Assembly: GCA_016875195.1 (NCBI GenBank)
Contig: VGRY01000043.1
Span: forward strand, 1-36,545
Source: Deltaproteobacteria bacterium
Lineage (GTDB): Bacteria > Desulfobacterota > BSN033 > UBA1163
Direction of reading: 5' to 3'
DNA: 36,545 nucleotides
Shown piece by piece: positions 16,119-23,979 of this stretch (the first letter of the stretch is position 1; each line of letters starts with the position of its first letter). A model generated the notes under the pieces. The model ran no database searches, was not told the DNA's origin, and saw only the letters and a program-made list of their open reading frames with translations. The position numbers were made by a program, and so were the translations under genes.

Positions 16119-17387
16119 TTGAACCCTGTTGACCTTTCGTTTCAGTTATTTCCGGGTGGCTCCCTTGGAGAATTTAACCTCACGAGGGAGCTTTCCACTG
16201 TTCTCTCCCATGGAAAGGGATCGAAGATCTATGACGTATTTGGAAAGGAGTTTATCGATTATTCTATCTCCTGGGGTTCTATCATTTTGGGCCATGCCCA
16301 TCCTGCCATTATCAAAGCTGTTAAAAAACAGGTCGTAAAAGGATCGAGTTTTTCCTATGTGACCGAACAGGCGCTTGATCTGGCCAAGGAGCTGAACCGG
16401 GCGATTCCCTGTGCTGAAAAGATTCGCTTTGCCGCCTCCGGAACAGAAGCCACGTTCTATGCCATCCGATTCGCACGGGCTTTTTCAAGGAAGACAAAAG
16501 TGGTTAAATTCGAGGGAGCTTATCATGGCGCCCACGATATTGGTGTAACAAGCCTTTTCCCTCAGAGCCTCCTTCCTTTTCCCAAGCCTGAACCAACCTC
16601 CGCGGGTATCTCGAGACAGGTTCAAGATGAGATACTGATCGCGCCTTATAATGATCTTAAAACTACCCAACAACTTATCGAGCAGAACGAGGATGAGATT
16701 GCGTGTGTCATTATGGAACCGCTTCAACGGTGCACCCCTCCTGTCAAAGGATTTTTAGAGGGCATCCGACAGATCACAAAAGAGAAGAAGATTCTTCTGA
16801 TCTTCGATGAAGTGGTCACAGGATTCCGTCTTGCTTATGGTGGAGCTCAGGAGTATTATGGAGTCGTTCCGGACATTGCTGCTTTTGGGAAGGCTATGGG
16901 AGGGGGATATCCCATCGGAGTGGTCTGCGGAAGAGCTGATATCCTCGACCTCTGTGTTGAGTCGAATCTGGGGAAAGAGGGCTATGTCTGGTTTGCCTCT
17001 ACCCTGGCAGGAAATCCTGTTTCTGTGTCCGCCAGCTTAGCTACCCTGAAAGAACTTCGAAAGCCAGGAGCATATGAGAGGCTTCATCATCTCGGACGGA
17101 AACTAAGAGAGAAGTTTCGAGCACTCTTTCAAAAGCTGGAGATCCCCGGTCAGGTATTAGGGGACGGTCCTCTCTGTCAGGTTCTCTTTACCGAAGAACC
17201 CGTGACGGATTACCGGGCGGCTTTCAGGGCTGACCGGCAGAAAGGGAGAAGGTTTGCCCTGGGGTTGTTTGAAAAGGGAATCTTTTTAAATCCCATGGGG
17301 ACCAAGATGTATCTCTCTCTTGCCCACACAGAGGAAGATATCCAGAAATTAATAGACATCAGCCGTAAAGTGCTAAAGAAAATATAA
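16119..17387 (+). CDS. Class III aminotransferase, glutamate-1-semialdehyde mutase-like
   Basis: A 422-residue class III PLP enzyme resembling glutamate-1-semialdehyde 2,1-aminomutase (HemL) in layout: LFPGGS opening, FAASGTEAT, FEGAYHG, DEVVTGFR with D230, and K258 in FGKAMGGGYPIG. A second such enzyme in a catabolic cluster is unlikely to serve heme synthesis. PbfA, an ammonia-lyase of hydroxylated aminoethylphosphonate, belongs to the same fold class and is a possible parallel. The start is a TTG with GAGGAGG seven bases upstream. It may act on a variant substrate before the pathway joins the aldehyde step. Confidence 0.8.
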   Translation: MNPVDLSFQLFPGGSLGEFNLTRELSTVLSHGKGSKIYDVFGKEFIDYSISWGSIILGHAHPAIIKAVKKQVVKGSSFSYVTEQALDLAKELNRAIPCAEKIRFAASGTEATFYAIRFARAFSRKTKVVKFEGAYHGAHDIGVTSLFPQSLLPFPKPEPTSAGISRQVQDEILIAPYNDLKTTQQLIEQNEDEIACVIMEPLQRCTPPVKGFLEGIRQITKEKKILLIFDEVVTGFRLAYGGAQEYYGVVPDIAAFGKAMGGGYPIGVVCGRADILDLCVESNLGKEGYVWFASTLAGNPVSVSASLATLKELRKPGAYERLHHLGRKLREKFRALFQKLEIPGQVLGDGPLCQVLFTEEPVTDYRAAFRADRQKGRRFALGLFEKGIFLNPMGTKMYLSLAHTEEDIQKLIDISRKVLKKI

Positions 17388-17414
17388 AGGTGCAAACCAT
17401 CATCCCTAATCGTC

Positions 17415-17479
17415 ATCCTGAACTCGGTTCAGGATCTATAGGTTATCAAAAATGAGAGATGCTGAAAAAATTTCAGCAT
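17415..17479. repeat. Second pair of CTGAA/TTCAG hairpin repeats
   Basis: ATCCTGAACTCGGTTCAGGA plus T (17415-17435) and ATGCTGAAAAAATTTCAGCA plus T (17459-17479) repeat the paired arrangement of 14349-14412. They lie just before the importer promoter. Confidence 0.75.
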
Positions 17480-17536
17480 GACAAAGATATTGTTCAGTTT
17501 TCGGATTTTAATTATAGATTATCGGTAGAACTTTTT

Positions 17537-17564
17537 TTGACTTTTTTTTCAATATTGTTAGAAT
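17537..17564 (+). promoter_or_regulatory. Sigma-70 promoter candidate of the ABC importer
   Basis: TTGACT at 17537-17542 and TAGAAT at 17559-17564 are 16 bases apart. They lie about 75 bases before the binding-protein start. Confidence 0.45.
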
Positions 17565-17638
17565 GGCTTCAGAAAGGAGGTGGTTGGAATAGTCATTTAA
17601 AGCGGAGGAAATTTAAAATTTGAAAGGAGGAAAAAGGT

Positions 17639-18634
17639 ATGAAAGGAAAGTTAAGTTTAGCGGTGTTCATAGCGATTCTTTCTGTAGCATTTATGATGAA
17701 TGATGCCCAGGCACAGAACGTCAGGGCCTACATGGGGCTTTCGCCGGAGAACAATGTTAAAGTCGTAAACTTTGTCAAAGAGAAAACGGGCATTTCCATC
17801 CTTCAGACTTTCCAGTCCTTTGGAGAGATTGAGGCAAAGGTCAAATCCGAGGCGCCGAACTTCAATGCCGATATGGTCAGCGGCTGCGGATCGCCGCTTG
17901 CCTTTATGGCGAAGAAAAACGGCTGGTCGGTGCCTTACGATTCTCCGGCCTGGAGAGGTGTTTCCGGTGAGTTTCTCGATAAGGACAAAGCCTGGTTTAA
18001 TATTTCCAATTTCTCCTTTGTCTTGGTTGGAAACCGGGACAAGTTAAAAGAGAAGGGCTATGCCATGCCGAAGAGCTGGAAAGAGCTTCTGGATCCGAAA
18101 TGGAAGGATCAGATTGTGATGCCTTCTCCTTTGAGTTCGGGAACAGCCAATATGATCCGCTTCGCTTTCCTGGCCCTCTATGGCGAGGATGAGGGATGGA
18201 AGTACCTCCAGGCCCTGGACAAGAACATCCATCACTATACACGGAGCGGAAATGCTCCGACCGACCTGGTTGGAAGAGGGGAGTTCCTGCTTGGAATCAC
18301 CTCGGATGAAAATGTGAAAGACAGGTTGAACAAAGGTTTTCCACTTCTCTGGACGGTTCCTGAGGAAGGCATCGGCTACGATGGGACCTTCGTCTTCATT
18401 CTTAAGGGGACAGCCATGGCGGATGCCTGCAAGAAGGTCATTGACGTCATGGGAACCCTGGAGTTCAGCAAATTGATGGCTGGAATCGGTTATGTCACCC
18501 CCCGTCCGGCGCCCAACGCCCTTTACGGAGACGTGACGCCAAAGTATATCAAGCTGGACCTCGGCTATGCGGCAGACATGCGGCCAAAATGGAATGACAT
18601 CTGGAAGGAGAAATTCAGGACTGAGTTTAAATAA
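17639..18634 (+). CDS. ABC importer periplasmic binding protein, ferric/aminoethylphosphonate type
   Basis: A 331-residue extracellular binding protein. A signal peptide covers about residues 1-25 (hydrophobic LAVFIAILSVAFMM, then AQA before the cleavage point). The mature part is a type 2 periplasmic-binding fold related to iron(III), spermidine and 2-aminoethylphosphonate receptors; SWKELLDPKWKDQIVMPSP is a family hallmark. It would capture the substrate and deliver it to the permease encoded 21 bases downstream. A strong GAAAGGAGG site precedes the ATG. The ligand is not determined by sequence. The neighbouring amine and phosphonate-type enzymes favour a small zwitterion over iron. Confidence 0.85.
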   Translation: MKGKLSLAVFIAILSVAFMMNDAQAQNVRAYMGLSPENNVKVVNFVKEKTGISILQTFQSFGEIEAKVKSEAPNFNADMVSGCGSPLAFMAKKNGWSVPYDSPAWRGVSGEFLDKDKAWFNISNFSFVLVGNRDKLKEKGYAMPKSWKELLDPKWKDQIVMPSPLSSGTANMIRFAFLALYGEDEGWKYLQALDKNIHHYTRSGNAPTDLVGRGEFLLGITSDENVKDRLNKGFPLLWTVPEEGIGYDGTFVFILKGTAMADACKKVIDVMGTLEFSKLMAGIGYVTPRPAPNALYGDVTPKYIKLDLGYAADMRPKWNDIWKEKFRTEFK

Positions 18635-18655
18635 ACAATTTTACTAAGGAGAGAG

Positions 18656-20353
18656 ATGGCAGAGGCAGAGATTCTTAACCTTCCACAAAGAAATCTCTTG
18701 GGAAGAGTCAAAACCTTCATCAATGCGGAGTTGGTCCATATCCTGGCTGCCATTCTCTTTCTGCTGCTTGCCATCTTTCTCCTTTATCCCATCGTTGCCG
18801 TCCTGATCAAAAGCATCAAGGGTCCAGAAGGCTGGACGCTTGCCTATTACCTCAAATTTTTTGTCAAAGGATATTATTTCCGGTCCCTCATCAATACCCT
18901 GTTGCTTGGTGTGATCAATACGGTCGTCTGTCTCATCGTAGGTTTCTGCATGGCTTATCTTTCCACCCGGGGACCGATGGCTCTGCGAAAACCTCTCAAA
19001 TTGCTCACCCTGTTGCCGTTGATTGCCCCCCCCTACCTTTTTGCCATTTCCCTGATCATCCTGTTTGGCAGGAACGGAGTATTGACCAACGCCCTGGGGT
19101 TGAACTGGTCCATCTATGGTTTCAGTGGTGTGGTGATTGCCCAGACCCTGGCCTTCATTCCACTGGCCTATCTGATGATCGAAAATACGCTCATGTCACT
19201 CAATCCGAACCTGGAAGAGAGCGCTTACGATCTGGGGGCTTCTGAAATAAAGATCATCCGGACCATCACCATTCCTCTCCTGGCCCCCGGCATATTAAAA
19301 GCAGGACTTCTTGTCTTTGTCATGACGATTGCCGAGTTTGGAAATGCGGCCATCCTGGGAGGCAGGACGCCCTTTCTTGCCCCTGACACTTACCAGATGA
19401 TCATCGGCGAGGCCGATTTTGAGATGGGAAGCGTCCTGTCGGTCATCCTGATTATCCCCTGCATTGTCATCTTCTTTCTCCATAACTACCTCCTGACCGG
19501 GAAGAAATTTACGACGATCGGGGGAAAACCGGTAGCCTCTGAGCCAAGAAAAATCACCCCCCTCGTGAAGGTTCCTTTTTTTATCATCAGCGGAATCGCC
19601 GCCCTGGTGATCACGGTCTCTTTCGGAGTCGTATTGGTTGCTTCGTTTACTCAGCTTCTCGGCGTCAAGAACGAGATTGTGCTCAGTCATATCTTGAATT
19701 TCGATTCGAATCGGGCGATCTATAACAGCATCAAGGTTTCTTTAATCGCCGCTTTCATCGGCGCCATCATCGGCATCCTTCTTTCCTATGTCATCGTCCG
19801 GGGTAAATTTTTTGGCCGATCCTTTATTGAAATGGTCTCCCTTTCAGGCTTTGCCCTTCCGGGAACGGTTATTGGCATTGGTTATCTGCTCGCTTTTAAT
19901 ACCCCTCCGATCAAATTGACAGGGGGGATCATGATCCTCGCGCTCAATTGCGTCTTCCGCTTTCTTGCGGTTGGTGTAGAGGCGGGCATCAGTAAGCTCC
20001 ATCAGATCAATATTGAAATCGAGGAGGCGTCAGCAGATCTGGGAGCAAACTTCATGACCACCTTCTATAAGATTGTGTTACCCATCATGTTTCCTGCCTT
20101 TATTGCGGGATTTATTTACACCTTCATGACCGCCATCGTCTCCCTGAGCGCCGTGGTCTTTCTCGTCAGCCCTGGCTATGAGCTGGCTGCGGTGAAGATT
20201 TTCGACGCCGCTGCCTATGGCGAGATCGGATTTGCTTCTGCGACGACGATGAAACTCGTTCTGATTGTCATCCTCTGCATGATCGGTCTCAACTTCTTGA
20301 GCAAGAGGTCCAGATTCCAAGCCACACAGAAGGGAGTTTCTAAAAACGTATGA
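18656..20353 (+). CDS. ABC importer fused permease
   Basis: A 565-residue inner-membrane protein made of two tandem permease domains, as in FbpB and the aminoethylphosphonate permeases. Each half carries an ATPase-contact (EAA) loop: LEESAYDLGASEIKIIRTI near residue 186 and IEEASADLGANFMTTFYKI near 453. About twelve hydrophobic segments are visible. The fusion supplies both transmembrane halves of the transporter in one chain. GGAGA lies just before the ATG, and the ATPase gene overlaps its stop by four bases. Confidence 0.9.
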   Translation: MAEAEILNLPQRNLLGRVKTFINAELVHILAAILFLLLAIFLLYPIVAVLIKSIKGPEGWTLAYYLKFFVKGYYFRSLINTLLLGVINTVVCLIVGFCMAYLSTRGPMALRKPLKLLTLLPLIAPPYLFAISLIILFGRNGVLTNALGLNWSIYGFSGVVIAQTLAFIPLAYLMIENTLMSLNPNLEESAYDLGASEIKIIRTITIPLLAPGILKAGLLVFVMTIAEFGNAAILGGRTPFLAPDTYQMIIGEADFEMGSVLSVILIIPCIVIFFLHNYLLTGKKFTTIGGKPVASEPRKITPLVKVPFFIISGIAALVITVSFGVVLVASFTQLLGVKNEIVLSHILNFDSNRAIYNSIKVSLIAAFIGAIIGILLSYVIVRGKFFGRSFIEMVSLSGFALPGTVIGIGYLLAFNTPPIKLTGGIMILALNCVFRFLAVGVEAGISKLHQINIEIEEASADLGANFMTTFYKIVLPIMFPAFIAGFIYTFMTAIVSLSAVVFLVSPGYELAAVKIFDAAAYGEIGFASATTMKLVLIVILCMIGLNFLSKRSRFQATQKGVSKNV

Positions 20354-21435
20354 ATTCCATCCCCATGCTCATTCTTGAGGACATTCATAAATTCTACGAC
20401 AACAACGAGGTCTTAAAAGGGATCACCTTAGATATCAAGAAGGGTGAACTGGTGACTTTCGTAGGTCCCAGCGGATGCGGGAAGACGACCCTGTTGCGGA
20501 TTATCGGAGGATTTACACCTCTCGATTCAGGACGGGTCATCCTCGATAATCAGAAAATTGACCATCTTCCTCCCAATTTGAGAGATACCCGCATCTGTTT
20601 CCAGAATTATGCCCTCTTTCCTCATATGACCGTCTCCGAAAATATCAGTTATGGTTTGAAGATTAAGAAGTGGAAAAAGAATAAGATTGACGAGAGGGTG
20701 GAGGAGTTACTTAAATTGGTAAAATTGGAAGGACTCGGAGAAAGGATGATCGACAAACTGAGCGGCGGCCAGCAACAACGAGTGGCCGTGGCCCGTGCCC
20801 TGAGCCTTGAACCGAAAGTCTTGCTATTGGATGAGCCTCTTTCAAATTTGGATGCAAACCTTAGGCTCATCATGCGAGGAGAAATCCGAAAGCTTCAGGA
20901 ACGATTGAAGATCACGACCATCTTCGTCACCCATGACCAGTTTGAAGCGATGAGCATCTCGGACCGGATTGTCGTCCTCCGGGATGGTGAGATTCAGCAG
21001 ATCGGGCCTCCGATCGAAATCTACGAACATCCTACCAATGAATTCATTGCGGCGTTTGTGGGATATGTCAATTTTTTAGACGGGGTAGTTGACATCTTAG
21101 ATATTGGGCTCAATCGGGCGATTGCCTCCACTCCTATTGGAAAGATCCAATTCGTCCCAGAGAGAAGCTTCAGTGCAGGAGAAAAAGTGAAGTTGGTGAT
21201 TCGGCCAGAGACCATTGAGCTTTCTCGATCCGAACCGGCAACAAAGTTGAACGTCTTTCAAGGAAATGTGGAGATCGGAATGTATGTTGGCTCCCTGGCC
21301 AAGTATACCGTTCAGGTGATGGGAGAGAAGATCATCATTGACCAGTCCAATCCCAGGGAGACTGGAGTTTTCAAAACGAACGAAAAAATCTACTTATCCA
21401 TTCCCGAGAACATCCATGTCTTAATGAGGCAGTAA
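20350..21435 (+). CDS. ABC importer ATP-binding protein
   Basis: A 361-residue ATPase of the PotA/FbpC/PhnT group. Walker A GPSGCGKTT starts at residue 39, the Q-loop is FQNYALF near 84-90, the signature LSGGQQQR starts at 137, Walker B VLLLDEP lies at 157-163 and the switch histidine is H195. A C-terminal TOBE-like domain (about 285-361) is typical of importers whose ATPase senses a ligand or regulatory signal. It is coupled to the permease by ATGA. It completes the binding protein-permease-ATPase importer. Confidence 0.93.
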   Translation: MNSIPMLILEDIHKFYDNNEVLKGITLDIKKGELVTFVGPSGCGKTTLLRIIGGFTPLDSGRVILDNQKIDHLPPNLRDTRICFQNYALFPHMTVSENISYGLKIKKWKKNKIDERVEELLKLVKLEGLGERMIDKLSGGQQQRVAVARALSLEPKVLLLDEPLSNLDANLRLIMRGEIRKLQERLKITTIFVTHDQFEAMSISDRIVVLRDGEIQQIGPPIEIYEHPTNEFIAAFVGYVNFLDGVVDILDIGLNRAIASTPIGKIQFVPERSFSAGEKVKLVIRPETIELSRSEPATKLNVFQGNVEIGMYVGSLAKYTVQVMGEKIIIDQSNPRETGVFKTNEKIYLSIPENIHVLMRQ

Positions 21436-21500
21436 GTTCAAGCTTACTAAGGAGTCCATAATTATAAAGACATACTCTTGAGAAAATCTCCTGTAACCCC

Positions 21501-21587
21501 TTTTCCTCCCCCCTTAGTTTAAGGGGGGAATTGAGGGGGGTTATAAGTGGGGGCATTCTTTCCTTTAGCAAAAAGAACAAAGGAAAG
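21501..21587. terminator. Two hairpins after the importer operon
   Basis: CCCCCCTTA-GT-TTAAGGGGGG at about 21506-21528 and CTTTCCTTT paired with AAAGGAAAG (21558-21566 with 21579-21587) follow the ATPase stop. Neither has a clean T-run, so termination is only possible. The first also belongs to the C/G-tract palindrome type. Confidence 0.35.
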
Positions 21588-21655
21588 ATTTATCTTCCGT
21601 GTCTATACAATTTTGACTGATCATTAACTTCACCCCAGAAAGGAATTCCGTAACA

Positions 21656-22819
21656 ATGAAAGTTTTATGTTTGGGAGGAGCGGGTAAGATATGTCGTGAA
21701 GCAGCCCTGGATCTCATCGAATTTTCAAAATTTGAGAAGATCACGATCGGTGATTTCAATGAGAAAGCCGGCCGGGAAGTAATGCAATGGCTCAACGACC
21801 CGAGGGTCGATTTTAAGAAAGTCAATGCCAAGGAGAAGAAGGAAACCGTGACATTGATGCAGGGCTATGACATTGTCATGGATGGAACCACCATCTCCCT
21901 CAATGACCTATCAACGGCGTGCATTGCTGAAGCTGGGTGCCACGGGATCAATCTCAATGGTTTTGGAGATGAGTATCAATACGATCAACTCTTTAAAGAT
22001 CATGGGAAGACCCATGTCCCTGGGTTTGGGATGACCCCGGGTACCACAGATATGATGGTGAAGTATGCTGCTGATCAGATGGAGACGGTAGAGATCGTTC
22101 GTGTGAGCCATGGCGCCTTTCGGCCCATTGCTTTTTCAGCCTCGATCACAGAGACGACGACTTATGAGTATGATCCACAACTTCCCGGCCGTGTGGTTTA
22201 TGAAGATGGTAAGTTTATTCAAGTCCCACCTTTTGCAAGACCGAGAGATATCGAACTCCCTCAACCCTATGGGACTCATCCCCAATATATTATCCCTCAC
22301 GCAGAGACGAAGACCGCTGCCCAGTACCTTGCCAATAAAGGGGTGAAGTTGATTGAAGTTCGAGGGACGTGGCCTCCCAAGAATATGCAGTTGATCAAGG
22401 CTCTTTATGATTGGGGCTTCATGCGAAACGACAGGGTGAATGTAGGGAATGTGGACATAGGCATTATGGATGCCATTGGGAATTATTTGATGCAGGCTCC
22501 CGAAGGACAGACGACTGACCTCTATGGATACTCCTTGCATGTGGAAGTGATTGGCACAAGAGGCGGGAAGAAAGTTCAGCACATCCTGACCCATACCCAT
22601 CCTGCATCAGACGGATCAGTGAAAGGGTGGGAAAAACTGAGGGCTTATACTCGTTGCGTGGGCATCCCCATGGCCATTGGGACCCAGATCCTAGCTTCTG
22701 GTAAAGTCAGTACCAAAGGGGTAATCATCCCAGAACTCGCCTTTGATCCATCAGAAGTTTTTAAAGAACTTGAGAAGAGAAAGATCTTCATCCACGAGAA
22801 GATCAATTCTGTTTCTTGA
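21656..22819 (+). CDS. Saccharopine-dehydrogenase-like oxidoreductase
   Basis: A 387-residue protein with an N-terminal Rossmann fold. The nucleotide-binding glycines are in VLCLGGAGKICREAA (residues 3-17) and an acidic residue follows at the end of the second strand (ITIGDFNEKAGRE). The middle and C-terminal parts resemble the saccharopine dehydrogenase/carboxynorspermidine family, which reduces imines formed between an amine and a keto acid or aldehyde. GMTPGTTDMMVKYAA matches the family core. Its place at the end of an amine-catabolic cluster suggests handling of an imine or amino-acid adduct. The substrate is unknown. Confidence 0.75.
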   Translation: MKVLCLGGAGKICREAALDLIEFSKFEKITIGDFNEKAGREVMQWLNDPRVDFKKVNAKEKKETVTLMQGYDIVMDGTTISLNDLSTACIAEAGCHGINLNGFGDEYQYDQLFKDHGKTHVPGFGMTPGTTDMMVKYAADQMETVEIVRVSHGAFRPIAFSASITETTTYEYDPQLPGRVVYEDGKFIQVPPFARPRDIELPQPYGTHPQYIIPHAETKTAAQYLANKGVKLIEVRGTWPPKNMQLIKALYDWGFMRNDRVNVGNVDIGIMDAIGNYLMQAPEGQTTDLYGYSLHVEVIGTRGGKKVQHILTHTHPASDGSVKGWEKLRAYTRCVGIPMAIGTQILASGKVSTKGVIIPELAFDPSEVFKELEKRKIFIHEKINSVS

Positions 22820-22871
22820 TGTGGTGAAATTTTCTAAAGAATTCCCTCCCTCTTCAGAGGGAAAAGGAATT

Positions 22872-22914
22872 GGGGTCAGGCATAACTAATTTCCTATTTT
22901 TCTTTATTGACCCC
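22872..22914. repeat. GGGGTCA/TGACCCC inverted repeat
   Basis: Seven-base perfect arms bound a 29-base AT-rich centre. Repeats with this GGGGTCA edge commonly accompany REP-associated tyrosine transposases (IS200/IS605 type). No transposase gene is present here, so it may be a solitary remnant. Confidence 0.4.
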
Positions 22915-22968
22915 TCGTGCCCTCTAACGCAATTGGGGGTCTTGCTATCAAATTGAATTCACACCAGA

Positions 22969-23060
22969 ACAAGGGGACGTTGGTTCTAAAACAACTTGTT
23001 ACTAATTGCCTTCGATGGATTGTAGAAATTAGGATAATGGTAATGTGATTCAGAACCTAC
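22969..23060. repeat. Long direct repeat flanking the BrnT/BrnA module, left copy
   Basis: About 92 bases starting ACAAGGGGACG and ending CAGAACCTAC. It matches 23784-23878 in the same orientation with only a few substitutions and a 3-base indel. Terminal GGTTCT and AGAACC are inverted to each other. Confidence 0.85.
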
Positions 23061-23167
23061 TTCCCATCCTTCAAATTTGCTCTGCACTGCACGGGGCATG
23101 GAATATCGAAGGGAGATAAAGCAACAAACACAGATGCGGATAGCAGGATGGATTCTCGACGATAGAT

Positions 23168-23422
23168 TTATTTTGTATGGGCTTGAATACTCTTAACAAT
23201 TAACATCCTGGCATAAGTCGTAGGAGGTAACCCTTCTTTATCGGCAAGCTCCCTTAATCTCCTTATGAACTTAGGCTCGAGACGTAGCGAGATAACTTCT
23301 TTCTTGGGTCGAACGAAAACCACATTTTGAGTTATCTTGAAGTTATCGTGATAATCCGTTGAATCATGGGTGTCCCAAAATTCCCTCTCCTCTTTTAAAT
23401 TTTTAAATTTTGGCACTTTCAT
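23168..23422 (-). CDS. brnA: BrnA-like CopG-family antitoxin
   Basis: An 84-residue antitoxin. The opening VPKFKNLKEEREFWDTHDST matches the CopG_antitoxin family usually paired with BrnT. The C-terminal half (EVISLRLEPKFIRRLRELA and onward) is the ribbon-helix-helix DNA-binding part. It overlaps the toxin end by four bases (ATGA), with GGAG upstream. It should neutralise BrnT and repress the operon. Here the toxin gene comes first, the usual order of BrnTA. Confidence 0.8.
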   Translation of the reverse strand: MKVPKFKNLKEEREFWDTHDSTDYHDNFKITQNVVFVRPKKEVISLRLEPKFIRRLRELADKEGLPPTTYARMLIVKSIQAHTK

Positions 23423-23694
23423 CCTTTTCTCCTTCTATAAAAACTTTTTTCCTTTTCAGCCATATCTCTGGCAGTAATGATTTTTGTTTTTTTATATTTT
23501 GAGGCCCAAACGATAAACAATAGTCGTCCTCCATAAGTTTTTCCATAAGTAAGATATTTGCCTTCCTTCCCTCGCATTATCAGAGGGGTGTTCACATCAT
23601 TAAATAATACTTCCTCAACCTCTTCCGGCGAAACCAGGTGATTTGAAATGTGGTCAACTGTTTCCTGATCCCAAGAGATTTTTTCTATTTTCAA
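23419..23694 (-). CDS. brnT: BrnT-family toxin
   Basis: A 91-residue protein of the BrnT ribonuclease toxin family (RelE-like fold). Family features are the EEVEEVLFND segment, the YLTYGKTYGGRLLFIVWA strands and the TARDMAEKEKSFYRRR C-terminus. The start is a TTG preceded by GAGG at five bases. It forms a complete module with the downstream antitoxin and lies between two copies of a long direct repeat, suggesting acquisition or exchange of the module. Confidence 0.85.
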   Translation of the reverse strand: MKIEKISWDQETVDHISNHLVSPEEVEEVLFNDVNTPLIMRGKEGKYLTYGKTYGGRLLFIVWASKYKKTKIITARDMAEKEKSFYRRRKG

Positions 23695-23783
23695 GCGGAC
23701 CTCAATCTGTTAATAACGTAATACATTTTTATTAAATAATCAAAAGGTTGTCAAGCCAAATATAATCCCTATCTTCACTACAA

Positions 23784-23878
23784 ACAAGGGGACAACGTAG
23801 ATTCTAAAACAACTTGTTACTAATTGCCTTCGATGGATTATAGAGATTAAGATAATGGTAATGTGCTTCAGAACCTAC
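23784..23878. repeat. Long direct repeat flanking the BrnT/BrnA module, right copy
   Basis: The second copy of the 22969-23060 repeat, 95 bases. Inside it, GTAGATTCT (23797-23805) and AGAACCTAC (23870-23878) are near-perfect inverted ends, giving an ~82-bp MITE-like unit. Confidence 0.85.
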
Positions 23879-23904
23879 GGCCCCGCGTTCGCCCACATAA
23901 CTCC

Positions 23905-23945
23905 CCCTTCCCCCTCTTAATTTAAGAGGGGGAGAGTGGAGGGGG
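23905..23945. repeat. C/G-tract palindrome near the MFS gene 3' end
   Basis: CCCCCTCTTAATTTAAGAGG continues into a G-run, forming a strong hairpin. It belongs to the same palindrome type as 13425-13508 and 21506-21528. It lies downstream of the minus-strand MFS gene and could end its transcript. Confidence 0.5.
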
Positions 23946-23979
23946 CGTTAGATTGGGGGATGAAGGGGGTTAGTTTTTA

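Larger units (their letters stand above)
22820..23167. other. Intergenic region with palindromes and a repeat copy
   Basis: No gene is supported. It holds a TCCCTCTTCAGAGGGA hairpin at about 22845, a GGGGTCA...TGACCCC inverted repeat (22872-22914) and the first copy of an ~92-base repeat (22969-23060). Confidence 0.6.

Noticed and set aside
17639..21435. Iron(III) importer as the preferred call
   Set aside because: The fold family includes iron importers, but the surrounding amine and phosphonate-type enzymes make an organic substrate likelier; not excluded.
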